A DNA stretch of 64,000 nt from Tetragenococcus halophilus. Its GTDB lineage: Bacteria; Bacillota; Bacilli; Lactobacillales; Enterococcaceae. The notes below the pieces were generated by a model, which searched no databases, was not told the DNA's origin, and worked only from the letters and a program-made list of their open reading frames with translations. A program made the position numbers and the translations under genes. Location of the stretch: assembly GCF_021474685.1 (NCBI RefSeq), contig NZ_JAKEIT010000003.1:1-64000 (forward strand). The letters are read 5' to 3'. Shown here piece after piece: positions 10,404-18,896 of this stretch. Each line of letters starts with the position of its first letter. Within the stretch, counting starts at the first letter, position 1.

Positions 10404-10438
10404 ATAAATACACTTGCATTAAATACAAGTGTATTTAT
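10404..10438 (-). terminator. Terminator of the glycosyltransferase gene
   Basis: The arms AAATACACTTG and CAAGTGTATTT form an 11-bp hairpin just after the gene stop. The T-run is weak. Confidence 0.6.
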
Positions 10439-10439
10439 A

Positions 10440-11264
10440 TTATTCATTCTTTGCTTTATACCAAAAATGTTTGTACAAAGCAGCATAACGACCACGATAT
10501 TTGTCTTCCCAAGGTTTGTCTCTTCCACAAAAGTGTAAGAAAACACTGTTGCGGGTAATCCAATCTAAATCCCATTCTCCCATACTAATTGCATCATAAG
10601 TAGCATTCTTTCTTACATCGTAATTATAAATTTCATCTGGGATAGGCAAAATTTTGTTTCCATATAACCCATTTAAAATATCTTGATCAGGTAATAAAAG
10701 ATTGTACTGATTTTCTTTAATAAAACGAAAAATGTCTTCTGCTTGAATCTCTTCTCGTGCTTTTTTAGCATTAATCAGTAAAACACCTGAGTTATAATAC
10801 CCTTCGGCCTCATAAGTCTTTAATCGCACTTGATTGATCATTTTCGTCATATTTGTCAGCTTTTTATGACTGGCTGCTGCATACAAATATTCCTTGAGAT
10901 CAAAAGTATACAAATCTGAAAAATCATTGATACAAAGAATATCTGCGTCTAAATAAAGGATTTTGTCTACACTTTCGGGAAGAAATTTATGTACCATTAG
11001 TCGATAATAAATGGTTTCTGGATAACGTGAGGAAACCGGAGCATATTCAAATAAAGAATCATCACCAATCACAAGTGGTACATAGTCCATCCCCCACTGA
11101 GCACAAAAACTTTTTATCACTTCATTTTGTTCTAGCAACTTTTTTTGCAAAACGTAAACTGTAAATTGATGACTAGCATCTGTGTTTTGGTAAATAGAAA
11201 ACAAAGTAGTCTTCATTTGTTCAACAAATTGTTCATCAATTGAAAAAAGTAAGTTTATTTTCAT
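10440..11264 (-). CDS. Family 8 glycosyltransferase
   Basis: Predicted retaining glycosyltransferase of 274 aa of the GT8 (LgtC-like) type. It starts with the Rossmann strand INLLFSIDEQF and has the metal-binding DXD motif at D106-D108 in ILYLDADIL. Further conserved features are YYNSGVLLINAKK and the late HFCGRDKPW motif. Enzymes of this kind use UDP-glucose or UDP-galactose and in Gram-positive bacteria often act on cell-surface glycans or glycoproteins; the acceptor here is unknown. No signal peptide is seen. The gene appears to be a single transcription unit with its own terminator, and lies beside a perfect parS site. Confidence 0.85.
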   Translation of the reverse strand: MKINLLFSIDEQFVEQMKTTLFSIYQNTDASHQFTVYVLQKKLLEQNEVIKSFCAQWGMDYVPLVIGDDSLFEYAPVSSRYPETIYYRLMVHKFLPESVDKILYLDADILCINDFSDLYTFDLKEYLYAAASHKKLTNMTKMINQVRLKTYEAEGYYNSGVLLINAKKAREEIQAEDIFRFIKENQYNLLLPDQDILNGLYGNKILPIPDEIYNYDVRKNATYDAISMGEWDLDWITRNSVFLHFCGRDKPWEDKYRGRYAALYKHFWYKAKNE

Positions 11265-11330
11265 TACTTAATCTCCTTGGTTCTAGAGTCAATATTTAGC
11301 TTCATTTAATGGTTATCACCAGCTAAAATA

Positions 11331-11346
11331 TGTTTCACGTGAAACA
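11331..11346. other. parS centromere site (perfect)
   Basis: TGTTTCACGTGAAACA matches the 16-bp parS consensus at every base. It lies in the gap between the glycosyltransferase and pepC genes, about 2.6 kb from parB, and should be a ParB loading site. Confidence 0.92.
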
Positions 11347-11404
11347 AAAATTTATTCAACACTTTTCATTGTTTATTTTATCTGCTGAAAATTAAAAACA
11401 GCAA

Positions 11405-11434
11405 AAGATACTTGGGTTAATTCCCAAGTATCTT
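11405..11434 (-). terminator. Terminator of pepC
   Basis: The arms AGATACTTGGG and CCCAAGTATCT form a perfect 11-bp stem directly after the pepC stop, followed on the minus strand by TTTTGCTGTTTTT. Confidence 0.8.
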
Positions 11435-11437
11435 CTA

Positions 11438-12754
11438 TTAGTTTAAAGAGTCCCATGGTGTCAAGTCTTCTTTTTTCTTAGACGCAACATGTTTGTCTTC
11501 TTCTTGTAAATATTGATTTTGAACAACGACCTCATATACATACTCATCAAACCAAGCATCCGACATTATAAAATAGCCCTTATCGCCGGTTTTATCACCC
11601 CAGCTATTTTCAACTTTCCATTTTGTCGGTTGGCCATCAACAATATCTACACCAGTTAATGTCATCGCATGACTGACTTCAGCATCACGTGTTGCTAAGC
11701 GTTCTGCTTTATCCAATTGGAGATCTGCTGCAAAAAGTTCACTCTTTTTGAAATAATTTGGGTCTAGGATGCCTTCTTTTCGATCCATATCCCTTATTAC
11801 ATCACAACCAAACCAAACTGTTTGTCCATCTTTTAAAGAAGCGATCGCAGCTTTTTTCATAGCAGTTAGACCAACATTAGCTAATTCGATTTTTTTACCG
11901 TCAAATATATAATCCTGATTTGGTAGACCATAATTTTTACCGTATTCATGATCAGGCGCGTCAATTAAATCCGTATACTGATCAAAGTCAACAGCTACAT
12001 AGTCAGTAAAAAAGCTTTTTGGAGTCAGATTACGCACATTATGATAATTATTATCTTTATCACGATATTCAAAATCAAAAGAAGCTGGAGGTTGCCCGAA
12101 AGCGTAAACTAACATCCGATAAATTTCATTTAAACATTCTAATTTATAAGTACGCAAATCTGCTTCATGAGCAGGGGTTACCACCATTTTCTTCATATGA
12201 GCAATAGCTTTGCGTAATTTCAAATTGATTACTCTAGAAATCTCTGCTGTTTTGTCGCTATTATAGGTTTCTGGCATCGCACTTTGCGGAATTAAACCAT
12301 ATTTATTGATCAAAGCAGGACCATTTGCCCATTGGCCGCCATCTTCATCGCCCCATTCAAGCATTGCTAAATACTCACGATCATCTTCTGCTTGGTCAAT
12401 CAAACTGATAGCCCATTCTAACATTTTATTCGCTTTTTCTAGGCGATCGTAAAAAGAAAGATAGTTCTGTGAAAACTGAAAATCTTTTAACTGATATTTT
12501 TTAGCAAAATCATGGCGCAATGTATTTAAAGTAGCAAATAACCAGCAACGTCCACTTTGCTTTTGATGGGTCACTTCGCCAGTTTCTACCTCAATAGAAA
12601 ATACTCGGTTTAATTCTTTTTTTGCAGCAAAATTTTTACTAGCAGCATCCACACCGTTTTCTTGGACAGCACGAGCGATCACACTGCTAGCGGGTACTTC
12701 TTTTAAATCATTGGAAAAATTAGATAAATCTGTAAGAGTCAAATCTTTCGTCAT
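11438..12754 (-). CDS. pepC: Aminopeptidase C (bleomycin hydrolase family)
   Basis: Cytosolic papain-like (C1B) cysteine aminopeptidase of 438 aa that trims peptides during casein or protein use in lactic acid bacteria. The catalytic cysteine is C70 in KQSGRCWLFATLN. The catalytic histidine is in SHAMTLTG (about residue 361) and the asparagine in VENSWGDKTG (about 383). Length is typical of the hexameric family. The gene is monocistronic, followed by a clear terminator. Confidence 0.96.
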   Translation of the reverse strand: MTKDLTLTDLSNFSNDLKEVPASSVIARAVQENGVDAASKNFAAKKELNRVFSIEVETGEVTHQKQSGRCWLFATLNTLRHDFAKKYQLKDFQFSQNYLSFYDRLEKANKMLEWAISLIDQAEDDREYLAMLEWGDEDGGQWANGPALINKYGLIPQSAMPETYNSDKTAEISRVINLKLRKAIAHMKKMVVTPAHEADLRTYKLECLNEIYRMLVYAFGQPPASFDFEYRDKDNNYHNVRNLTPKSFFTDYVAVDFDQYTDLIDAPDHEYGKNYGLPNQDYIFDGKKIELANVGLTAMKKAAIASLKDGQTVWFGCDVIRDMDRKEGILDPNYFKKSELFAADLQLDKAERLATRDAEVSHAMTLTGVDIVDGQPTKWKVENSWGDKTGDKGYFIMSDAWFDEYVYEVVVQNQYLQEEDKHVASKKKEDLTPWDSLN

Positions 12755-12826
12755 CTTTTCACTCTTTTCTACTTATTATTTTTATTACTGAATAAAGTCT
12801 ATCATTGTCCTAATAGAAAATAAAGG

Positions 12827-13092
12827 ACACTACGTCCGCTTCACTCCCCTAGTACTGTTCATCATCAGCTCTCAGCTCCCTCCGGTTGCTGAATCGTAGT
12901 GATTCGAAAAGTTCAGACACTACGTCCGCTTCACTCCCCTAGTACTGTTCATCAACTACTCTCAGCTCCCTTTGGTCGCTGAATCGTAGTGATTCGGAGA
13001 GTATGGTTACTACGCCTCGCTTTTGCTCGCCCTAGTACTGTTCATCAACTACTCTCAGCTCCCTCTGGTCGCTGAATCGTAGTGATTCACAG
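12827..13092. repeat. Three tandem copies of a 90-bp repeat
   Basis: Copies begin near 12827, 12917 and 13007. Each contains a CACTACG-like start, CCTAGTACTGTTCATCA, CTCAGCTCCCT and GCTGAATCGTAGTGATTC, in that order. The opening CACTACG and closing CGTAGTG are inverted, so each unit could fold as a hairpin. Copies 1 and 2 are nearly identical; copy 3 has a changed start (TACGCCTCGCTTTTGCTCGCC). The stretch 12755-13135 holds nothing else that I can recognise. Confidence 0.85.
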
Positions 13093-13135
13093 CAAAACCC
13101 ACAAATGTCAGAGTTAGACATTCATGGGCATATGT

Positions 13136-13930
13136 TTATTTAGTATTTTTCTTTTTATGACGTTGGCTACGACTAGCCACTTCACTTACGTTATTTTCAT
13201 CATCGATTTTTTTAGCGGGTTCTACATCTTGAACTGGTTTATCTCTAACCAATAATTTCAGATGATAACGTTCATGATAGCGAACGCCTTCTTTAACAAA
13301 ATCACCACCGACAATAAATAAACCGACAGGGTCTAACGCCTCTGTTTGATGAATGATTCCAATTTTTTCTAAATCTTGAAAACTCGTTCCAATTTGTAGC
13401 TCATATTCATCTTCTGACATTTTTTTTAAATAATAGTAAGGATGCAAGGTATTTTTCATAAGCAAAAACCCGTCACTATTCGTTAAATTATTCGTAGGAA
13501 TCTTATCTTGATCAATCAAAGCTTGAATATTTTCTTCTAAAGCTATTTCATAATGATTAACAAAATCAATTGAAATTTCGCTTGTATTAGGCATCAAACC
13601 CTTTGAAATTTGTTCTTCATCTTCGATATTAAATACATCTTCTGGTAAATATTTAACAAATAATTGAGTGACATCTCCTTTAACATTCTTATTAAAAAAA
13701 TAATAAATAAAATTCAAAACAACAAAATACAATAAAATGATGAAAACAACTAAGTATAAGCTAAATTGTATATAATTTTGATTTATCCATAGACCATATA
13801 CAATTCGTAGAATGTAGATTGTAGGAAAAAGACTCAATATCGTATACGCACGATTTAAGTATTTAGGACTGATATTTAAATACCACAAAAACTTATGGAA
13901 TCCATTAATAATATCTAATAGAAAAGTCAT
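13136..13930 (-). CDS. Hypothetical membrane protein, second gene of envelope operon
   Basis: Not recognised. The 264-residue product has two hydrophobic segments near the N-terminus (about residues 28-50 and 57-80, the second FSLYLVVFIILLYFVVLNFIYY). A soluble domain of about 170 residues and a basic, charged tail (SRSQRHKKKNTK) follow. The soluble domain has no motif known to me. Its ATG overlaps the stop of the upstream gene as TAATG, so the two are translationally coupled and probably act together at the membrane. Confidence 0.65.
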   Translation of the reverse strand: MTFLLDIINGFHKFLWYLNISPKYLNRAYTILSLFPTIYILRIVYGLWINQNYIQFSLYLVVFIILLYFVVLNFIYYFFNKNVKGDVTQLFVKYLPEDVFNIEDEEQISKGLMPNTSEISIDFVNHYEIALEENIQALIDQDKIPTNNLTNSDGFLLMKNTLHPYYYLKKMSEDEYELQIGTSFQDLEKIGIIHQTEALDPVGLFIVGGDFVKEGVRYHERYHLKLLVRDKPVQDVEPAKKIDDENNVSEVASRSQRHKKKNTK

Positions 13931-14436
13931 TATTCATCACCACCTTCTGCAGGCGTATTTTGTTGTGGCGCTTGCTGTTCTTGTTGGTCTTGCTGGTCTT
14001 GTTGTCCTTGCTGTTGATTGTCCTGATTTTGGTTGGAGTCTTGCTCTTGATCATCTTGCTGATTATCAGGCGTTTCCTGCTGACCTTCTGCCGGCTGTTG
14101 TTCAGAGTTTCCAGGTGTTTGTTCCTCTTCAGCACTTGGTTCTGTTTCTTGCTGTGGCGTTTCAGCTGAATTGGCTGGGTCACTTTCCATAACACCATCT
14201 GAATCTTGCGTTTGCTCTAGCCCGCTATCTTCTTCAAGATTTGATTCTCTCGTTACAGCTGTTTGCGAGTCGGCCGTTTCGGTAGTTGCTGAATTTTCAG
14301 CAGTTGTTTGCGTTGTTGTCGTTTCAGTTGCTGCTGGACGATAACTCCTCCCATTTACAACTCCTGTAGCTGTCGCAATAATAAGAGAAAAAGTCAAAAG
14401 CGCGATTGGTTTTAAAATAGGTGGCACTTTTCTCAT
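13930..14436 (-). CDS. Low-complexity exported protein, first gene of envelope operon
   Basis: Product of 168 aa. An N-terminal basic start and hydrophobic helix (about residues 9-29, LKPIALLTFSLIIATATG) looks like a signal or anchor sequence without a lipobox. The rest (35-168) is disordered, dominated by T, E, S, D and, near the end, long Q/D/N-rich stretches. No LPXTG sorting signal is present, so it is probably anchored by the N-terminal helix or released. The ribosome site AAGGAGGAAC precedes the ATG. Function unknown; the composition resembles cell-wall-spanning spacers. Confidence 0.65.
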   Translation of the reverse strand: MRKVPPILKPIALLTFSLIIATATGVVNGRSYRPAATETTTTQTTAENSATTETADSQTAVTRESNLEEDSGLEQTQDSDGVMESDPANSAETPQQETEPSAEEEQTPGNSEQQPAEGQQETPDNQQDDQEQDSNQNQDNQQQGQQDQQDQQEQQAPQQNTPAEGGDE

Positions 14437-14580
14437 ATAAATGTTCCTCCTTGCTTTTATGCGCCCTATTGTAGCATCAAAAACTTGTTTTTTTCTTACG
14501 AATGTTTGAAGATTTTGTTTATTTCATGAAAAATACCAGAACAATAGGCATTTAATAGATAACTTTATGACTGATTTTAA

Positions 14581-14604
14581 TTGAATGCCATATTGAATGC
14601 CATA
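14581..14604. repeat. 12-bp perfect tandem duplication next to integrase remnant
   Basis: TTGAATGCCATA occurs twice in direct succession just beyond the integrase stop codon. The position, at the 3' end of an integrase gene, is where an attachment-site core often lies, but no second copy was seen at the far end of the island. Confidence 0.6.
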
Positions 14605-14608
14605 AAGC

Positions 14609-15136
14609 TTAGTTTTCAATATAATCAACAAATTTATCCACTGTTTTTTCTTTGGTTTCTTCAAACAAATGACTATAAATATCCATAGTAATAACAATCG
14701 AAGAATGTCGTAAACGTTCTTGTACTTCTTTCATACTCGCTCCTGCGTTAATTAAGACACTAGCATGTGTATGGCGTATGGCATGAAGTCCGTAAAAAAG
14801 AACTCCAGCTTTTTCAGCTTGTAAACAAAAATATACGTAAAAAGAAGATACACGAACAGGCTTTTTCTCCCTTGAACAAAATACCATATCTGAGTTTACC
14901 ACGCCATTTATCAGCATATATTTTCTTTGATCAACTTGCCATTTTTTTAATAACCTCATTGTCCTTTCGTTCAAAGAAACGGTAGCTATACTACTTTTTG
15001 TCTTTGGTTCTTCGATAGTTACGCCGCCCTTAACCATACTTAAAGTTTTGTTAATTGAAACAGTATTATGCTTAAAATCAATATCAGACCAACTTAAAGC
15101 TAGTGCTTCCCCAGCTCTACAACCACTATAAAACAA
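14609..15136 (-). pseudogene. Tyrosine recombinase (integrase), N-terminus missing
   Basis: Remnant of 175 codons holding only the catalytic domain of a phage/ICE-type integrase. The active-site arginine is in FYSGCRAGEALAL, the H-x-x-R pair in LHAIRHTHAS, and the last histidine and tyrosine nucleophile in LRHSSIVITMDIYSHL. The core-binding and arm-binding domains (about 190 residues in relatives) are absent: an in-frame TGA stands a few codons upstream and no further integrase sequence follows. The reading frame is otherwise intact, so the loss looks like a 5' deletion. It marks the left side of the arsenic island. Confidence 0.85.
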
Positions 15137-15177
15137 GTTATAAGACTTAAATCAACTTAAGCAGAATATTTAAATAA

Positions 15178-15218
15178 AAAAGAAGCAAATTGCACAATTA
15201 AGAGATTTGCTTCTTTTC
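15178..15218. terminator. Hairpin terminator between integrase remnant and acr3
   Basis: Arms AAAAGAAGCAAAT and ATTTGCTTCTTTT form a strong stem with T-runs possible on either strand. The rest of 15137-15436 holds no gene that I can see. Confidence 0.7.
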
Positions 15219-15436
15219 ATATGAACTTATCAAATTCTAACGGTTTTATTTGCGTCGTATTTTAAATGTACTATTGATTGATGTTTAATTGGTTCAAATA
15301 GACAAAAGCATTAACAGAAATAGAAAAACAGACAATAGTAAAAAAGACACAAAATATTAATTCAACGTGCACCAATTTTTAAATACATTAATTCTTTTCG
15401 AATAGTTGACATCCATTTTCAAACTTATAACTGTTG

Positions 15437-16516
15437 TTAATATTCGTAACCATCAAACCAGTGCTTTGTTTTATTTGAAAATCTAACTAATAATAACATC
15501 GTAGGGACTTCTATCAAAACACCTACTACCGTTGCTAGTGTTGCTCCAGAATTTAAACCGAATAAAGAAATCGAAACAGCTACAGCAAGTTCAAAAAAGT
15601 TACTGGTTCCAACCATGGCCGCAGGCGCCGCTATAGAAAATGGAAGCTTACATGCTTTTGCGCCCCCATAGCCAAGGAAAAAGACAGCAATGTTTTGAAT
15701 AATCAGCGGAATAGCAATCAATAGAATGTGAAATGGGTTATTTATAATTTGATCACCTTGAAAAGAAAAGATAATAATCAATGTCAATAGCAACCCTGTT
15801 CTAGTTGTTCCGTCAAATTTGTTTACAAACGTATTTTCAAAATATTTTTTCCCCTTATTTTTTACCACGTATTTTCTGACAATGATTCCTAATGCTAAAG
15901 GAATTACAATAAATACAAATATTGAAAGAAAAAGAGTTCCCATTGGTACGGAGACATTCCCCACTCCTAATAAGAGCGCAACAATGGGCGCATATAAGAA
16001 AAGAACAATAACGTCATTCACAGAAACTTGTAATAACGTATAGGCTGGGTCTCCTTTTGTTAAACCACTCCATACAAATACCATTGCTGTACAAGGTGCG
16101 GCACCTAAAAGAACAGCACCAGCGATATATTCTCTACCTAACTCGGGACTTAAGAACGGTCTGAACACAACTAAAAAGAAAAAAGCCGAAATTGCAAACA
16201 TGGTAAATGGTTTAACTAACCAATTAATTGTAGTTGTCAGCACGAGCCCTTTAGGTTTTTTTCCTGCACTCAAAAGGCTGCTAAAGTCTATTTTTAACAT
16301 CATCGGAAAAATCATTAGCCAAATCAAAATTGCTGTAGGAATTGATACATTATAATATTCAAATTGATTTAAAAATTCTGGGATTGTCGGTAAAAGTTGA
16401 CTTAATAAAACACCAGCAATCATAGCAAGTGCTACCCAAAGTGATAAGTAACGCTCCCATAGCCCCATACCGCTATTTTCTTGTGAAGTTGTTTCTTGTA
16501 CTACATCATCTTTCAT
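15437..16516 (-). CDS. acr3: ACR3-type arsenite efflux permease
   Basis: Membrane transporter of 359 aa with about ten transmembrane helices that exports arsenite (and often antimonite), driven by the proton gradient. It starts after MGLWERYLSLWVALAMIAG. It contains the ACR3 hallmark LLGAAPCTAMVFVWSGLTKGDPAYT, in which the cysteine is the conserved functional residue, and a late AAPAAMVGTSNFFELAVA segment. AAAGGAG precedes the ATG. It is the last gene of the arsR-arsA-acr3 run. The coupling of ArsA to ACR3 instead of ArsB is known from other Firmicutes. Confidence 0.95.
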   Translation of the reverse strand: MKDDVVQETTSQENSGMGLWERYLSLWVALAMIAGVLLSQLLPTIPEFLNQFEYYNVSIPTAILIWLMIFPMMLKIDFSSLLSAGKKPKGLVLTTTINWLVKPFTMFAISAFFFLVVFRPFLSPELGREYIAGAVLLGAAPCTAMVFVWSGLTKGDPAYTLLQVSVNDVIVLFLYAPIVALLLGVGNVSVPMGTLFLSIFVFIVIPLALGIIVRKYVVKNKGKKYFENTFVNKFDGTTRTGLLLTLIIIFSFQGDQIINNPFHILLIAIPLIIQNIAVFFLGYGGAKACKLPFSIAAPAAMVGTSNFFELAVAVSISLFGLNSGATLATVVGVLIEVPTMLLLVRFSNKTKHWFDGYEY

Positions 16517-16660
16517 GTTTTTCTCCTTTAAACAGTTTATTTTTAATCAAGAAATACGAATGCGAAACTGTTAACGTATTTTCTTTTTTCACCTTATTTG
16601 CACAACTAAATACGCAATACATAGGATTTTTTCTATCTATTCATTAAAAAAATAAGGATT

Positions 16661-18403
16661 CTAATTTAAGATATTATGCAAAGCTGCGCCAGAAATTTCT
16701 TCCGAGTGCCATTCTACTACTGCATAATGGTCATCAGATAATTCAGCTACTTTATCAATCCATGTATTTTCACTTTGTGCTCGCGCCATTAACATTGGAT
16801 TGCTTGTACCACTTGTTAACATACTGTTGTTTGTGACCCACCAAGTGTGTGCAATTCCTGTTCTATCTAAATCTTTTTGTAATCTCACTGATTCATAAAC
16901 AGGCGTTGTTTCTGGCAAAGTCACCATCACGACTTCAGTTTCTTCGCTATTTTGCAAACGAGGTAACAGTCGTTTTACTGATTCTGGTACTTCACCAGAA
17001 GTTCTTTCCACTTCTTTATGATAACTTTGTGTGGAATCAAGTAAAAGTAGCGTATGGCCCGTTGGTGCTGTATCGATCACTACTACATCGCAATCAGCGT
17101 CATCGACAATCTCTGCGAAAGCTCTAAAAACAGCTATTTCTTGTGTACAAGGAGATCTCAGATCTTCTTGTACATAATCGATATCCTCTTGTGAGATAGT
17201 TTCACGTGCTTTGCTCAACACTTCTTCTTTATAATCTGCCAATTCTTTATCTTCATCGATATGACTTACTTTAATTTGATCAGAATCTGAAATAACAAAT
17301 TGCAAATGTGCAGCTGGATCCGTTGTAGCTAAGTGAACTTTCTTACCCTTATCCGCTAATCCTGTTGCTATGGCAGCCGCTATGGTTGTTTTACCAACCC
17401 CGCCTTTTCCCATCGTGAAGATTACTTTCTTATCAGATTGATCTAGTTCCTTTATAATATCTTTTAGTTTTGGAAACTCCCTAGGCGTAATAAATTCTGT
17501 TTTAAAGTCATCTTGAATAGGTTCCAATAAACGACGTAAATTTTCAATACCGGTAACATTATAAGAGCGTAAAGGAATACTGTAATCAAGCAACTCTTTT
17601 AGTTCTTTTGGTTTTTGAAGTAGTGCTTCTTGTTGTTTATCATAAATGACTTGAGATATTTTATCTGTTGCTTCTTCTAATACGCCATTAATAAGCAATA
17701 TTTGGTTTTTAATACCGACCTCTTGTAATTCTTTTGCAGCACGATTAGCTTCTAGAAGCGAGGACTTTTGTGGTCTTGTTACCAACATCAAGGTTGTTTT
17801 CGTTTCATCAGCTAAGGTTTTTACTGCATGTTCATAAGTTTCTTTTTTATCTCCTAGCCCAGACAATTGTCCTAAACAAGAGGCTCCTGTAGTATTTTCA
17901 TCCATAAAATTATTCCAAGCAGAAGGTAATTGTAACATCCTTAATGTATGGCCCGTTGGCGCTGTATCAAAAATAATGTAATCATATTTTTTCTCAGCTT
18001 CAGGGTCTGTTAAAAAGCCAGAAAATTCATTAAATGCAGCAATTTCAACCGTGCAAGAGCCAGATAGCTGTTCCTCCATGTTCGCTACAGCTGATTCAGG
18101 TAGTTTACCTCTAAATGGACCAACCACGCTTTCTTTATAATCCTCAGCTGCAGTCACTGGATCGAAATTTGCCACTGTTAAGCCAGAAATTGACGGGATT
18201 TCTTTTCCCTTATTTGTTAATTCTGTCTGAAAGACATCTTGTAAATTGCTAGCAGGATCAGTACTCACAAGCATTACGTTACTTCCTCTATCTGCTAAAT
18301 AAGTAGCCGTACCACAAGCAGTCGTTGTTTTACCTACCCCTCCTTTACCTGTAAAAAAAAGATACTTGGTTAAATCTAATTTATCCGGTTGATAGCGTTG
18401 CAT
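16661..18403 (-). CDS. arsA: Arsenite-stimulated ATPase ArsA, copy 1 (all Cys ligands)
   Basis: Pump-driving ATPase of 580 aa with two homologous halves. P-loops are GKGGVGKTT near residues 19-27 and again near 332-340. Each half has a DTAPTGHTL signature. The three cysteines that bind arsenite in the R773 plasmid ArsA (C113, C172, C422) have clear counterparts here: C117 in LSGSCTVEIA, C176 in GASCLGQLSG and C419 in LRSPCTQEIA. The frame is open to a TTG at 18418, but the ATG at 18403 has a GGGGGAAAG ribosome site and matches the paralogue's N-terminus. It follows the second arsR by 32 bp. Confidence 0.94.
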   Translation of the reverse strand: MQRYQPDKLDLTKYLFFTGKGGVGKTTTACGTATYLADRGSNVMLVSTDPASNLQDVFQTELTNKGKEIPSISGLTVANFDPVTAAEDYKESVVGPFRGKLPESAVANMEEQLSGSCTVEIAAFNEFSGFLTDPEAEKKYDYIIFDTAPTGHTLRMLQLPSAWNNFMDENTTGASCLGQLSGLGDKKETYEHAVKTLADETKTTLMLVTRPQKSSLLEANRAAKELQEVGIKNQILLINGVLEEATDKISQVIYDKQQEALLQKPKELKELLDYSIPLRSYNVTGIENLRRLLEPIQDDFKTEFITPREFPKLKDIIKELDQSDKKVIFTMGKGGVGKTTIAAAIATGLADKGKKVHLATTDPAAHLQFVISDSDQIKVSHIDEDKELADYKEEVLSKARETISQEDIDYVQEDLRSPCTQEIAVFRAFAEIVDDADCDVVVIDTAPTGHTLLLLDSTQSYHKEVERTSGEVPESVKRLLPRLQNSEETEVVMVTLPETTPVYESVRLQKDLDRTGIAHTWWVTNNSMLTSGTSNPMLMARAQSENTWIDKVAELSDDHYAVVEWHSEEISGAALHNILN

Positions 18404-18435
18404 GTCTCTTTCCCCCAAAAATAGTTATATACTTG

Positions 18436-18801
18436 TTAAATAGTTGTCGTTTGTTCTATCTTTTTCTCTTTGCTTTCATTGCTAAAGGAACAGTCACTTT
18501 TTTCTATTGCATGACAGCTACAGTCTTCAGTATTTTGAATCAAGTTTTGAATAATGCCAGAAAGAAATTTCATGTTCTCTTCATTCAATGAGTAGTTATG
18601 CCATGTCCCTGTTTTTCTCGTTTGGACAATGCCTGCATTGATCAATACTTTCATATGATGTGACAGAGTAGGCTGGGTAAAGTTAAAACGTTCTAATAAA
18701 TCGCACGCACACATTTCACCACAAGATAGCATATCCACAATTTGAATCCTTTTCGGATCCCCTAAAGCCTTAAAAACTTTTGCAGTTAATTCGTAATCCA
18801 A
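18436..18801 (-). CDS. arsR: ArsR-family arsenite-responsive repressor, copy 2
   Basis: Winged-helix repressor of 121 aa. The metal-sensing cysteines are C31 and C33 in EMCACDLL, with an extra C27. The recognition helix is in FTQPTLSHHMKVLINAG. The C-terminal tail carries three more cysteines (C94, C96, C104), absent from the other ArsR in this window. A longer frame would start at 18843, but that overlaps the operator. The TTG at 18801 has GGAGGG 6 bases upstream and aligns with the start of copy 1 (MDYLRLSKIMK against MDYELTAKVFK). It leads the arsR-arsA-acr3 transcription unit. Confidence 0.88.
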   Translation of the reverse strand: MDYELTAKVFKALGDPKRIQIVDMLSCGEMCACDLLERFNFTQPTLSHHMKVLINAGIVQTRKTGTWHNYSLNEENMKFLSGIIQNLIQNTEDCSCHAIEKSDCSFSNESKEKKIEQTTTI

Positions 18802-18817
18802 CTTTATCCCTCCGTAC

Positions 18818-18833
18818 ATAGAAGTTTTTCTAT
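18818..18833. promoter_or_regulatory. ArsR-type operator before arsR copy 2
   Basis: ATAGAAGTTTTTCTAT is an imperfect form of the ATAGATA-N2-TATCTAT palindrome found at four other places in the cluster. It lies just upstream of the TTG start, suggesting autorepression. Confidence 0.55.
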
Positions 18834-18852
18834 CTAACGTCAATAGTTATCA

Positions 18853-18892
18853 TAAAAAAAGCTCATGAGGCAACCCCCACAAGCTTTTTAAA
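18853..18892 (-). terminator. Terminator between arsD and arsR copy 2
   Basis: On the minus strand the arms AGCTTGTGGGG and CCTCATGAGCT pair over 11 positions (with G-U pairs) and are followed by TTTTTTT. It splits the ars cluster into two transcription units. Confidence 0.8.
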
Positions 18893-18896
18893 ATTT

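Noticed and set aside
12827-13092. CRISPR array
   Set aside because: There are only three long units in direct contact, without unique spacers between short repeats, and no cas genes in the window.
13960-14192. Leucine-rich plus-strand frames opposite the Q/E-rich gene
   Set aside because: They are the mirror of the repetitive CAA/CAG/GAA codons on the other strand and have no ribosome sites.
17200-17215. parS-like TTTCACGTG inside arsA genes (also near 20200)
   Set aside because: Only the half-site GTTTCACGTG is present; the second half does not match, so it is a coding coincidence.
18815-18843. Promoter TTGACG-17-TATGTA for arsR copy 2
   Set aside because: Box spacing is good, but transcription would start inside the ribosome site of the gene, which contradicts the chosen TTG start; the site is better read as an operator.
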